From: Lonepinella sp042468235
GTDB lineage: Bacteria; Pseudomonadota; Gammaproteobacteria; Enterobacterales; Pasteurellaceae
Length of the DNA stretch: 64,000 bases
Reading direction: 5' to 3'
Assembly (NCBI RefSeq): GCF_042468235.1
Contig: NZ_CP170386.1
Coordinates: 1,364,001-1,428,000 of the forward strand
Of the stretch, positions 35,820 through 45,903 are shown piece by piece. The translations under genes were made by a program, and so were the position numbers. Positions within the stretch are counted from its first letter, which is position 1. Every line of letters begins with the position of its first letter. The notes under the pieces were generated by a model. It had not been told where the DNA came from, made no database searches, and was given only the letters and a program-made list of their open reading frames with translations.

Positions 35820-35843
35820 AAAGACGCTTTAGGCGTCTTTTTT
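35820..35843 (-). terminator. Terminator after rho
   Basis: AAAGACGC and GCGTCTTT arms with a loop of 4-5 bases lie 28 bases past the rho stop. T-runs flank it: TTTTTT on the plus strand and TTCTTTATT on the minus strand, so it could work both ways. Confidence 0.75.
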
Positions 35844-35870
35844 AATTAATACAGTAGTTTTGCAAATATG

Positions 35871-37133
<1,263 letters not shown>

Positions 37134-37357
37134 AATTTTAATTATAGATTTGAGTAAATGAATAGTTATGAGTTGACAATGTTGCCATTAGGTGGCGTTA
37201 AAGTATCATTAATTTATTGTATTGTCTAGTATTCAATGAGAAAAGCATTAAAGAATGTAAGAGAATTAGTAATAAGGCGATAAAGTGCGGTGGTTTTTTG
37301 GGGATTTTTGCATATTGTGCTATGCTAACAAGAATTTTTACTAGAATGATATCCATT

Positions 37358-38614
37358 ATGACAACAAACCATTTATCTCAGCAACGTTTTGCTGATCTTC
37401 CATTGAATCCACAAGTATTGCAAGCGTTACAAAGTAAAGGATTTGAATATTGCACACCGATTCAGGCGTTATCTTTACCAATTACGTTGCAAGGTAAAGA
37501 TGTGGCAGGGCAAGCCCAAACGGGGACAGGTAAAACCATGGCATTTTTAACTGCCACCTTTCACCATTTATTAGAAAAGCCAATCAAATCTAGCTCAAAT
37601 CAACCTAGAGCTTTAATTCTTGCTCCAACACGTGAATTAGCCGTACAGATTGCCCATGATGCAGAATTGTTGCAAAAAACGACAGGATTAAAGACCGCAC
37701 TTGCCTATGGTGGTGACGGTTATGATAAGCAATTAAAAGCCATTGAACAGGGCGTGGATATTTTAATTGGTACGACTGGGCGAGTGATTGATTATGTTAA
37801 ACAAGGCATTATTAGCTTAAATGCCATTCAAGTGGTGGTGTTAGATGAAGCGGATCGCATGTTCGATCTGGGTTTTATTAAGGATATTCGTTATTTGTTG
37901 CGTAAGTGTCCAAGTTCACAGCAACGTTTAACCATGTTGTTTTCTGCGACCTTATCTTATAAAGTGCGTGAGTTAGCCTTTGAAGATATGAATGATCCAG
38001 AATACGTGGAAATTGAGCCATTACAAAAAACAGGTCATCGTATTAAAGAAGAATTATTTTATCCGTCTAATCAGGATAAAATGGCATTATTATTAACCTT
38101 ATTAGAAGAAGAATGGCCTGAGCGTTGCATTATTTTCGCCAATACCAAACACAAATGTGAAGATATTTGGGGGTATTTAGTGGCAGATGGTCATCGTGTG
38201 GCATTATTGACTGGTGATGTAGCTCAGAAAAAGCGTTTAAGTTTGTTAAAACAATTTACTGATGGGGAGCTGGATATTTTAGTAGCGACAGATGTGGCAG
38301 CCCGTGGTTTACATATTGCGGATGTTACCCATGTATTTAACTATGATTTACCAGATGATTGCGAAGACTACGTGCATCGTATCGGACGTACTGGACGAGC
38401 GGGAGAGAGTGGCGTTTCGATTAGTTTTGCTTGTGAACAATATGCCATGAATTTACCTGCTATTGAAGAATATATTGGGCATAGTATTCCTGTCAGCCAA
38501 TATGATCCAACTTCATTAATTCAAGATTTACCACGACCAGTACGAGTGAAACGGAATAGTCCGCCGAATAATCGTAGTCGTAGTAAACCAAAAAATAAGC
38601 TGGGTAAGCGTTAG
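37358..38614 (+). CDS. rhlB: DEAD-box RNA helicase RhlB
   Basis: RhlB unwinds RNA, and in enterics does so with the RNase E degradosome. The 418-residue protein has the Q motif (GFEYCTPIQALSLP), Walker A AQTGTGKT, DEAD in VVLDEADRMFDLGF, SAT, and HRIGRTGRAG. A basic tail follows (RVKRNSPPNNRSRSKPKNKLGKR). I chose the ATG at 37358 because it gives the family start MTTNHLSQQRFADLPL; an in-frame extension to 37217 spans an uptake signal and is not conserved-looking. A perfect 15-bp tandem repeat covers its stop codon. Confidence 0.9.
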   Translation: MTTNHLSQQRFADLPLNPQVLQALQSKGFEYCTPIQALSLPITLQGKDVAGQAQTGTGKTMAFLTATFHHLLEKPIKSSSNQPRALILAPTRELAVQIAHDAELLQKTTGLKTALAYGGDGYDKQLKAIEQGVDILIGTTGRVIDYVKQGIISLNAIQVVVLDEADRMFDLGFIKDIRYLLRKCPSSQQRLTMLFSATLSYKVRELAFEDMNDPEYVEIEPLQKTGHRIKEELFYPSNQDKMALLLTLLEEEWPERCIIFANTKHKCEDIWGYLVADGHRVALLTGDVAQKKRLSLLKQFTDGELDILVATDVAARGLHIADVTHVFNYDLPDDCEDYVHRIGRTGRAGESGVSISFACEQYAMNLPAIEEYIGHSIPVSQYDPTSLIQDLPRPVRVKRNSPPNNRSRSKPKNKLGKR

Positions 38615-38638
38615 TCATTTAACCGTTAGTCATTTAAC
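38609..38638. repeat. Perfect 15-bp tandem repeat over the rhlB stop codon
   Basis: CGTTAGTCATTTAAC occurs twice head to tail at 38609-38623 and 38624-38638. The first copy holds the last rhlB codon and its TAG stop; the second repeats both in the untranslated tail. Confidence 0.8.
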
Positions 38639-38713
38639 AATGAACGTTGGGCAAGAATATCAAAAGTAGTCTTATGATAAAGATTGCTAAAATCTAACAT
38701 GAAGATAATTAAG

Positions 38714-39295
38714 CTATTTAAATGAATTATTTTCTTCATTTAAAAATATGCCCATTCCAGCTTTAATATTTTTCACTAAAATGACAGGATCTAACTGTTT
38801 GTTTGTGGTTAATAGGTATTCCAAAATAGTGGTACCTAAATTGGAGAAAATAGCGGCTTGAAGTTGGATATCAATTTCTTTGTCGCTGTGATTTTGTTTT
38901 GACGCAACTTCAATAAATTTATCTTTAAAGCGGTTTTGGATATCCTGTTTTAAATTAAAATGACGAGTGTTAATTTTTAGCATGGTGGCTATGGTTGCTT
39001 GATTTTTCTCATAAATAGGGGACACTAGTCGAGCAAATTCATCAAGTGGGTGGTTAAAACGTTGTTGCAAGAGTGGTAACACAACGTCTTGCTTAAATTT
39101 CTCGGCAATCTGTACGGCTAGGGCTTCTTTATTTAGATAGTGTTTATAGAATGTGGTACGATTGATATTAGCTCTATCAATAATTTCTTGTACGGTGAAA
39201 TCTTCATATTCCTTTTCCGACAACAATTCTAAAAAAGTGCGGTGTAAAAGTTCTCTTGTTCTTGTGATGCGACGATCTTCTTTTTTTTCAATCAT
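38714..39295 (-). CDS. TetR-family regulator of the adjacent efflux operon
   Basis: The 193-residue protein has a TetR N-terminal helix-turn-helix (TRTRELLHRTFLELLSEKEYEDFTVQEIIDRANINRTTFYKHY, residues about 12-55) and a helical C-terminal ligand domain. It is transcribed away from the HlyD-ABC-OMF operon across a 206-base gap that contains three AATCAACT-type repeats spaced 30 bases apart, its likely operators. The inducer is unknown. Confidence 0.87.
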   Translation of the reverse strand: MIEKKEDRRITRTRELLHRTFLELLSEKEYEDFTVQEIIDRANINRTTFYKHYLNKEALAVQIAEKFKQDVVLPLLQQRFNHPLDEFARLVSPIYEKNQATIATMLKINTRHFNLKQDIQNRFKDKFIEVASKQNHSDKEIDIQLQAAIFSNLGTTILEYLLTTNKQLDPVILVKNIKAGMGIFLNEENNSFK

Positions 39296-39346
39296 AAAAT
39301 ATCCCTAAATTTGCTTTACTGTTTATAGCAAAATACCCTATAAAAT

Positions 39347-39436
39347 AATCAACTATTTTAATTGTTTTGTTGTTTTAATCAACTTATTTTGTTTTTTTGT
39401 ATTATTAACCAACTTTTTATCGTTTATTATCGGTTG
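39347..39436. promoter_or_regulatory. Three 30-bp phased repeats, candidate TetR operators
   Basis: AATCAACT at 39347, AATCAACT at 39377 and AACCAACT at 39407 are exactly 30 bases apart, each followed by a T-rich stretch. A CAAC/GTTG inverted pair lies at 39350-39373. They occupy the gap between the TetR gene and the efflux operon. Equal spacing of about three helix turns suggests a protein binding array. Confidence 0.5.
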
Positions 39437-39501
39437 CATATTCATTGTATTGAAATTAATATGCAATAGTCTGTTTTTTAAACATTTTAAAAGGAAACAA
39501 A

Positions 39502-40386
39502 ATGAAAAAATTTCTTGTACTCGTGATTATTGCTGCTATTGCAGGTGGAGCTTACTATTATACTCAACAAGGTAAAAGTACCAGCCTTAACGGAATAGCT
39601 TCAGTAAACGGACGTTTGGAGTTGGAACGTCTTGATGTGGCAACGCTTTATTCAGGACGTGTGGAAGAGGTGTTTGTCAAAGAAGGCGATAATGTGACTA
39701 AAGATCAAGAATTGGTTCGTCTTTCATCAACCACTTCTCAAAGCAAAGTAGATGCGGCACAGGCTCAAATTGCTTATCAAGAACAACAAGTCGCATTGGC
39801 TCAAATTGATTTAGACAATGCTTTAAAACTTCGTCGTGGCAATTTAGTGGCTCAAACCGAAGTGGATAATAAACAAGCAAAATTGAATGCAGCATTAGCA
39901 GCAGTTGAGCAAGCGAAAGCTCAAGAACGTGAAGTAGCTGCACAAAACGTGGATATGATGGTTAAATCACCGATCAACGGTCGTGTTGAATACAAAATCG
40001 CAGAACCAGGTAATGTGTTAGGTGTTGGTGGTAAGGTAATGAGTATATTAGATCTTTCGGATGTATATATGAACGTGTTCCTGCCTTCTTATCAATCAAA
40101 CCTTGTCAGAATTGGCGATGAAGCTCGGATTAAAGTTGACGGTACGGATTATGTATTCCCTGCAACGATTACCTATGTAGCGGCAGATGCACAATTCACA
40201 CCGAAATCGGTAGAAACCGAAGAAGAACGTTCTAAATTAGTATTTAAAGTAAAATTACAGGTTCCTGTGGATGTAGCAGCTAAATATGCAAGCCTGCTGA
40301 AAGGCGGTATGACAGCTATGGGTTATGTGAAATATGATGCTCAATCTAGCTGGGCAGATAGCCTATCAGTTAAATTACCTGAATAA
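39502..40386 (+). CDS. HlyD-family periplasmic adaptor of an ABC exporter
   Basis: The 294-residue protein has an N-terminal membrane anchor (residues about 4-20), a first lipoyl half (LDVATLYSGRVEEVFVKEGDNVTKDQELVRL), a coiled-coil hairpin (SKVDAAQAQIAYQEQQVALAQIDLDNALKLR to EQAKAQEREVAAQ), and a beta-barrel part. It resembles YbhG/YhiI-type adaptors, which link an ABC exporter to an outer-membrane channel. AAAAGGAAA precedes the ATG, and the ABC gene follows by 15 bases. Confidence 0.88.
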   Translation: MKKFLVLVIIAAIAGGAYYYTQQGKSTSLNGIASVNGRLELERLDVATLYSGRVEEVFVKEGDNVTKDQELVRLSSTTSQSKVDAAQAQIAYQEQQVALAQIDLDNALKLRRGNLVAQTEVDNKQAKLNAALAAVEQAKAQEREVAAQNVDMMVKSPINGRVEYKIAEPGNVLGVGGKVMSILDLSDVYMNVFLPSYQSNLVRIGDEARIKVDGTDYVFPATITYVAADAQFTPKSVETEEERSKLVFKVKLQVPVDVAAKYASLLKGGMTAMGYVKYDAQSSWADSLSVKLPE

Positions 40387-40401
40387 TAAAGGTGCATAAC
40401 G

Positions 40402-43155
40402 ATGACGGAACTCGCAGTTAAAGTAAGCGACCTGTATCACCAATACGGCAAAGCCAAATCGCCTACTGTGGCGGTAAACGGTGTAAACCTTGAAATACCG
40501 AGGGGCAGAACCGTGGGGCTGATTGGTCCTGATGGTGTGGGGAAATCCACCATGCTGTCAGTGATTGCAGGGGCGAAAATCCTGCAAAAAGGCGAAGTGT
40601 TGGTGTTCGGCAAAAATATTGCGGATAAAAAAAGCCGTGAAGAACTTACGCACAAAATCGCTTTTATGCCACAAGGGTTGGGTAAAAACCTTTATCTTAC
40701 TCTTTCTATTTATGACAACGTGGAATTCCACGCCAAAATGTTCGGCTTAACCGCTAAAGAACGGAAAGCTCGCATTGCTCGTTTACTAAAAGCAACGGGA
40801 CTTTCACCGTTTGCGGATCGCCCAGCGGGTAAACTGTCGGGCGGTATGAAACAAAAGCTCAGTCTTTGCTGTGCTTTAGTACATGATCCTGATTTATTGA
40901 TTTTAGATGAACCTACCACAGGGGTGGATCCACTTTCCCGCCGTCAATTCTGGCAGTTAGTGAACAATCTGCGTCAGGAAAATCCGGGAATGACGGTAAT
41001 TGTAGCAACCGCTTATATTGATGAAGCGGAGAACTTTGAGTATGTGTTGGCAATGGATGATGGCAAAATTATTGCCGATTGTCCGACCAAACAACTGATT
41101 GCCGATACCCGTAGCGAAAATCTTGAACAAGCCTATATTCGCACCTTGCCCGAGGAAAAACGGGGGGCGGTGGACGGTCTGTCTATTCCGCCGTTGCAGA
41201 CTTTCCCGAATGAAGCCCCAGCGATTGAAGCGCATAACTTAACCAAAAAATTTGGTAATTTTACCTCGGTAAATGATGTTAGTTTTACCATTCCAAAAGG
41301 TGAAATATTTGGTTTCTTAGGCTCGAACGGTTGTGGTAAATCTACCACCATGAAAATGTTGACAGGGCTGCTTGAACCAACTTCGGGAACAGCGACTTTA
41401 CTTGGTCAGTCCATTGATGCGAACGATATTAACACACGTAAGAAAGTGGGTTATATGACCCAGTCATTTTCCATGTATGAAGAACTGACCGTACGTGAAA
41501 ACTTAGATTTACATGCGAAGCTGTTCCAAATTCCAAAAGCTCAATGGAAAGAATACACCGATAATGCGATGAAGCAGTTCGATTTATATGATCTTGCCGA
41601 GATACGCCCAAGCGAATTACCGCTCGGTATTCGTCAGCGTTTGCAGTTGGCAGCAGCCTGTTTGCATAAGCCTGAAGTGTTGATTCTGGACGAACCGACA
41701 TCGGGTGTTGACCCTGCGGCACGTGATATGTTTTGGGAATATTTAATCAAACTGTCCCGTGATGATCGTATTACCATTTTCGTTACCACCCATTTTATGA
41801 ACGAAGCTGCCCGCTGCGACCGTATCTCGTTAATGCACGCAGGTCGGGTGCTGGCGGTGGGATCACCTGAAGAATTACGTATCGGAAAAGGTTGCGACAC
41901 CCTTGAAGAAGCCTTTATTCGTTATTTGGAAGAGCAAGCGGACGATATTACTGCACCAAGTGATGAGAATGAGGTAAAAACTGCGGTGCAAAATCAGGAA
42001 AAATCTGCTAATACACAAGCGAATCCGTTCTTAAACTGGTTTGATATTATTTGGACTTTCGCCAGTCGTGAAATGAAAGAATTAAGCCGAGATCATATTC
42101 GTATGTTCTTCGCTTTATTCGGTCCAGTGGTGATCCTGTTGTCCATGGCAAGCAGTATTTCTTTTGATATTAACCCGACTAATTTCACTGTGTTGGATAG
42201 AGATAATACTCAACTTTCCCGTAAATTGATTGAAACCTTTGAAGGCTCAAGTTATTTTATTCGGCAAAATAATGATATTCATGAAACGCACGAAATTAAC
42301 CCAACCATTCAAAGACATATATCTAAATTAGTGATCGAAATTCCTGATGGCTTTGGTGAGAAATTGCTGAGAGGGCAATCTCCCGAAGTGAGCCTGATTA
42401 TAGACGGTGCTTATCCATCAACGGCAGAGAACTTGGTAAGTTCGGCAGCAGGAGTGGTGAATCAATTCAATCGTGAATTGATGATTGAAGACGGAGCAAC
42501 TATCAACAGTACTTCCGTTGCAGAAATACGTATGATGTATAACCAAGACTTCAAGAGTATTTTTGCCATGACTCCGGGCATTATCATGCTTGCCATGATG
42601 ATGATTCCACCAATGATGACGGCATTAAGCGTGGTGCGTGAAAAAGAAATGGGGACGATCATGAACTTGTATGGTTCGCCAGCAACCAAGTTCCAATTCT
42701 TATTTGGTAAGCAAATTCCTTATGTGGTGATTGCTTTTGCCAGTTACTTGCTGATGGTTGCCACGGCGATATTTATCTTTAAGGTACCGATCAAAGGCTC
42801 GGCGTGGGCAATGTTCTTGGGTTGTTTCTTAGGGGTTATTACCTCCACAGGCTTTGGTCTGGTGGTATCAAGTATCACAAAATCTCAAGTTGCTGCTATC
42901 TTTTCCGCAGCGATTATTGCAATCGTACCGACTATGAACTTCTCAGGTATGATGTTCCCAACTTCACGTTTGGACGGTAACACCTTGATTGTATCAAAGA
43001 TTTTCGCAGGTTCGTGGTTCCAGCAAATCAGTCTGGGTGGCTTCACTAAAGGGTTGGGCTTTGCTGATTTCACTAATAGTTATATTGCCTTAATCGTGAT
43101 TTATGTCGCTTATATGGCTCTTGCCACACTCGGCTTGAAAAAACAGGAGAAATAA
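40402..43155 (+). CDS. Double-ATPase ABC transporter fused to permease (RbbA/YhiH-like)
   Basis: The 917-residue protein has two ATPase domains and an ABC-2 permease. ATPase 1 (about 5-240) has GPDGVGKST, signature LSGGMKQKLSLC and LLILDEPTTGVD. ATPase 2 (about 275-500) has GSNGCGKST and VLILDEPTSGVD, but its signature reads LPLGIRQRLQLA instead of LSGGQ, the same variation seen in RbbA/YhiH proteins. The permease part (about 545-917) has one N-terminal and five to six C-terminal membrane segments. It would pair with the next permease. Substrate is unknown; drugs or dyes are likely for this family. Confidence 0.88.
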   Translation: MTELAVKVSDLYHQYGKAKSPTVAVNGVNLEIPRGRTVGLIGPDGVGKSTMLSVIAGAKILQKGEVLVFGKNIADKKSREELTHKIAFMPQGLGKNLYLTLSIYDNVEFHAKMFGLTAKERKARIARLLKATGLSPFADRPAGKLSGGMKQKLSLCCALVHDPDLLILDEPTTGVDPLSRRQFWQLVNNLRQENPGMTVIVATAYIDEAENFEYVLAMDDGKIIADCPTKQLIADTRSENLEQAYIRTLPEEKRGAVDGLSIPPLQTFPNEAPAIEAHNLTKKFGNFTSVNDVSFTIPKGEIFGFLGSNGCGKSTTMKMLTGLLEPTSGTATLLGQSIDANDINTRKKVGYMTQSFSMYEELTVRENLDLHAKLFQIPKAQWKEYTDNAMKQFDLYDLAEIRPSELPLGIRQRLQLAAACLHKPEVLILDEPTSGVDPAARDMFWEYLIKLSRDDRITIFVTTHFMNEAARCDRISLMHAGRVLAVGSPEELRIGKGCDTLEEAFIRYLEEQADDITAPSDENEVKTAVQNQEKSANTQANPFLNWFDIIWTFASREMKELSRDHIRMFFALFGPVVILLSMASSISFDINPTNFTVLDRDNTQLSRKLIETFEGSSYFIRQNNDIHETHEINPTIQRHISKLVIEIPDGFGEKLLRGQSPEVSLIIDGAYPSTAENLVSSAAGVVNQFNRELMIEDGATINSTSVAEIRMMYNQDFKSIFAMTPGIIMLAMMMIPPMMTALSVVREKEMGTIMNLYGSPATKFQFLFGKQIPYVVIAFASYLLMVATAIFIFKVPIKGSAWAMFLGCFLGVITSTGFGLVVSSITKSQVAAIFSAAIIAIVPTMNFSGMMFPTSRLDGNTLIVSKIFAGSWFQQISLGGFTKGLGFADFTNSYIALIVIYVAYMALATLGLKKQEK

Positions 43156-44283
43156 ATGTTACGTTGGTTAAAAAATGTGGGTTATCTCATGTTTAAAGAA
43201 CTCAAAAGCCTGTTCAGTGATATTGTGATGATTATCCTTGCTATTTATATGTTTTCGGCAGCGATTTTAGTGGTATCTAATATGGGAATGACCGATGTGA
43301 AAAACGGTTCGGTGGCAATTATTGACTACGACCAATCAACTCTTTCGCACCGTATGCGAGATGCTTTGATTATGCCTTACTTCAAAAAGGTGCATGAAGT
43401 CAGTCCGAAAGAGATTGACCGAGAAATGGATCTCGGCAACTACACTTTCGTGGCAGAGTTTCCACCGAATTATGAAAAGGATATGCTTAAAGGCGATAAT
43501 CCACAGGTGCAGGTGTTAGTAGATGCCACCGCCATTACCCAAGCGGGCATTGGTTCAGGCTATATCAGCCAAATCTTTACTCAAGAAGTGAATGAATTTA
43601 TGGGTAATACTGGTAGCATAGCGACACCAATTAAAGTGGTCAATAATGTGCTATATAATCCGAACCATAGTTCAAAATGGTTTATGGCGACAACCCAAAA
43701 TATGACTAATCTTGCCTTATTAGCATTAATGTTAGTGGGATCGGCGATTATCCGTGAAAAGGAACGTGGCACCTTAGAACACTTACTTGTCATGCCAATC
43801 GGTTCAAGTGAAATTGCCATGGCGAAAGTATTTGCCAACGGTTTGGTATTACTGGTGATTTCAATGCTATCAATACGTTTTATTACCGTAGGGATTTTAG
43901 GGGCTCCCATTCCAACCGAACAAATTGCACTATTTGGTTTGGGCGTGTTGGTATTTTTATTCTCCATTGCATCTTTGGGGATTATGCTTGCCGTATCAGC
44001 ACCTACTATGCCACAGTTCGGTTTACTTTGTCTTCCGATTTATTTAATTATGAACATGCTTTCGGGGGCGCAATCACCTGTTGAAAATATGCCAGAGTTG
44101 GCTCAAAAGCTGACCCAATTCTCACCATTGACTATCTTAGCCGCTTATGGTCAAGATGTGTTATTCCGTGGAGCAGGACTTAATATTGTATGGCCGTATT
44201 TAGCAAAAATGGCAGCTTTAGGTGCTGTATTCTTAGGGGTAGCATTGGCACAGTTTAAATCAATGTTATCGAAACAAGGTTAA
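43156..44283 (+). CDS. ABC-2 type permease (YhhJ-like)
   Basis: The 375-residue protein has one membrane helix near the N-terminus, a large extracytoplasmic domain (residues about 50-180), and five to six membrane segments at the end, with the ABC-2 signature IREKERGTLEHLLVMPIGSSEI near residue 195. Its ATG follows the stop of the double-ATPase gene with no gap, so the two should be made in equal amounts and form a heterodimer. It resembles YhhJ, the partner of RbbA. Confidence 0.88.
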   Translation: MLRWLKNVGYLMFKELKSLFSDIVMIILAIYMFSAAILVVSNMGMTDVKNGSVAIIDYDQSTLSHRMRDALIMPYFKKVHEVSPKEIDREMDLGNYTFVAEFPPNYEKDMLKGDNPQVQVLVDATAITQAGIGSGYISQIFTQEVNEFMGNTGSIATPIKVVNNVLYNPNHSSKWFMATTQNMTNLALLALMLVGSAIIREKERGTLEHLLVMPIGSSEIAMAKVFANGLVLLVISMLSIRFITVGILGAPIPTEQIALFGLGVLVFLFSIASLGIMLAVSAPTMPQFGLLCLPIYLIMNMLSGAQSPVENMPELAQKLTQFSPLTILAAYGQDVLFRGAGLNIVWPYLAKMAALGAVFLGVALAQFKSMLSKQG

Positions 44284-44329
44284 TCATGGATTGCGTGTAA
44301 ACGCACCATCTAAAAATAAATAGCGTAAC

Positions 44330-44347
44330 GGTACGTTCTTACGTACC
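44330..44347 (+). promoter_or_regulatory. Hairpin between the permease and the outer-membrane factor gene
   Basis: GGTACGT-TCTT-ACGTACC is a perfect 7-bp stem with a 4-base loop, 26 bases before the next ATG. No T-run follows, so it may be an RNA processing or attenuation element rather than a terminator. A second small dyad (GCGT/ACGC) is at 44293-44304. Confidence 0.35.
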
Positions 44348-44372
44348 CTAAACTGAAAGGAATATATAAAAA

Positions 44373-45782
44373 ATGCAAATTTTACACCGCACTTTCAAAC
44401 TCTCAATGATTGCAGGTCTTGTGGCAATTCTTACCGCCTGTAATGCAACTGTTGATGCCGAACAGGCAAGCTCGGTAAACACGCCTGTACAATTTGATCA
44501 GGTGAAAGCAGGTCAAAGCCAAATGGAAATCAAACAATGGTGGCAAAATTGGAATGACCCCGAACTTTCCCGTTTAATCGAAAAAGGCTTAAGCCAGAAT
44601 CTTGATATTGCCCTTGCTCAAGCTCGCTTAAACGAAGCCAGAGCCAACTATGACTACGCAGAAGCCGACAAAGGTATAAACGTAAGCGGTAATGCTTCCA
44701 CTGGCGGTGGTATAAGTCGAATGAAAATGGGTAATTCATCGGCGGATACGTCTGGTTCAGGCAATATTTACGGCGGAGTATCCGCATCATGGGAATTGGA
44801 CTTCTTCGGCAAGAAAAAATCCGATGCTGATGCGGCTCACAGCTTGACGCTGGCTCAACAAGAACAGCTTTATGCGGCACAGATGCTAGTAGCAAGCGAA
44901 ATTGCTAACAACTACTTCCAAATCTACGCTTTGGATCGTCAGGCAAATTTAATCAACCAAGCGATCAAAGAATTACAATCACTGGAAAACTATGTGAAAG
45001 GACGCTTTAACACAGGCGGTGCAACGGCTTATGAAGTAACGGAAATTTCCACTCAAATTACGGCTCAACAAGCACGTTTGGCAACACTCAAAGCACAAGC
45101 CGATCAGGCACAACGTAATATCGCAGTGCTGACGGGCGAAACGCCACAGGGTTTCCGCATTGTCAAGTCAGGCAACCCGTTTGCCCGTATTCCTGCCGTA
45201 CCTAACGGCGTGCTGCCAAGTGATGTAATCAGTAATCGTCCTGATTTACGCACCGCTCAACATAACGTAGATGCCTACGCAGCTAAACTGGTAAGTGCCA
45301 AAGCGGATCTCTACCCGAGATTTAACATCAGCTTTATGGGCGATGGCGGCTACGTCAAGCTCGACAACGATCTATCCAACATCTCAGGTATATTAGGCAT
45401 GGTCAGTGCGGGCGTACAACTGCCGATTTTCACCAACGGACGCTTGGAAGCCAACATTGATGCCGCCGATGCACGTTTAAAATCAGCGGTGATCCAATAC
45501 GACCAAACCTTATTAACGGCATTACAAGAAGTGGATAACACTTATCAAATGAGCGGTGCATTGAAAAAGCAAACGGCATTAAATCAAAAAGCAGTAAACC
45601 TTGCCAAAAAACAGGCTCAAGATGCACAAACCTTATTCCAGCACGGCAACAAGACCTTAGATGTCGCGATCCGTGCCAGAGTAACGACATTAAACAACCA
45701 AGAAGCAGTGGTACAATCGCAACTGGCTCAGGCTCAAAATTGGGTCGGGTTGTATAAGGCGTTAGGTGGCGGTTGGAGATAA
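44373..45782 (+). CDS. TolC-like outer-membrane efflux lipoprotein (NodT/OprM family)
   Basis: The 469-residue protein has a lipobox (AILTACNATVD, Cys about residue 23) and the repeated efflux-channel architecture: WWQNWNDPELSRLIEKGLSQNLDIALAQARLNEARANYDYAEAD and a second copy around RPDLRTAQHNVDAYAAKLVSAKADLYP. It would complete the tripartite pump with the upstream adaptor and ABC genes. A sample 60-base line (45241-45300) is 48% G+C, clearly above most of the window, which hints at acquisition from a richer-GC relative. Confidence 0.9.
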   Translation: MQILHRTFKLSMIAGLVAILTACNATVDAEQASSVNTPVQFDQVKAGQSQMEIKQWWQNWNDPELSRLIEKGLSQNLDIALAQARLNEARANYDYAEADKGINVSGNASTGGGISRMKMGNSSADTSGSGNIYGGVSASWELDFFGKKKSDADAAHSLTLAQQEQLYAAQMLVASEIANNYFQIYALDRQANLINQAIKELQSLENYVKGRFNTGGATAYEVTEISTQITAQQARLATLKAQADQAQRNIAVLTGETPQGFRIVKSGNPFARIPAVPNGVLPSDVISNRPDLRTAQHNVDAYAAKLVSAKADLYPRFNISFMGDGGYVKLDNDLSNISGILGMVSAGVQLPIFTNGRLEANIDAADARLKSAVIQYDQTLLTALQEVDNTYQMSGALKKQTALNQKAVNLAKKQAQDAQTLFQHGNKTLDVAIRARVTTLNNQEAVVQSQLAQAQNWVGLYKALGGGWR

Positions 45783-45828
45783 AATTTCACTTGATGAATG
45801 TGTCACAAAGGTTTAAATAATCCATTGG

Positions 45829-45853
45829 AAAAGGGGCTGTAACGCCCCTTTTG
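45829..45853 (+). terminator. Terminator after the efflux operon
   Basis: AAAAGGGGC and GCCCCTTTT pair around a 6-base loop (TGTAAC), 47 bases after the outer-membrane factor stop, followed by TTTTG. Confidence 0.8.
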
Positions 45854-45903
45854 TGTTGTCGATATTTATTTACTCATTTCTTTAGTATCGTTTTGTAAAA
45901 GAT

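Noticed and set aside
37217..37357. N-terminal extension of RhlB
   Set aside because: It includes an uptake signal and cysteine-rich, unconserved sequence; MTTNHLSQQRF at 37358 is the family-like start.
41133..42689. Long minus-strand frames inside the ABC transporter gene
   Set aside because: They are shadows of the plus-strand coding sequence, lack ribosome sites and have no recognisable domains.
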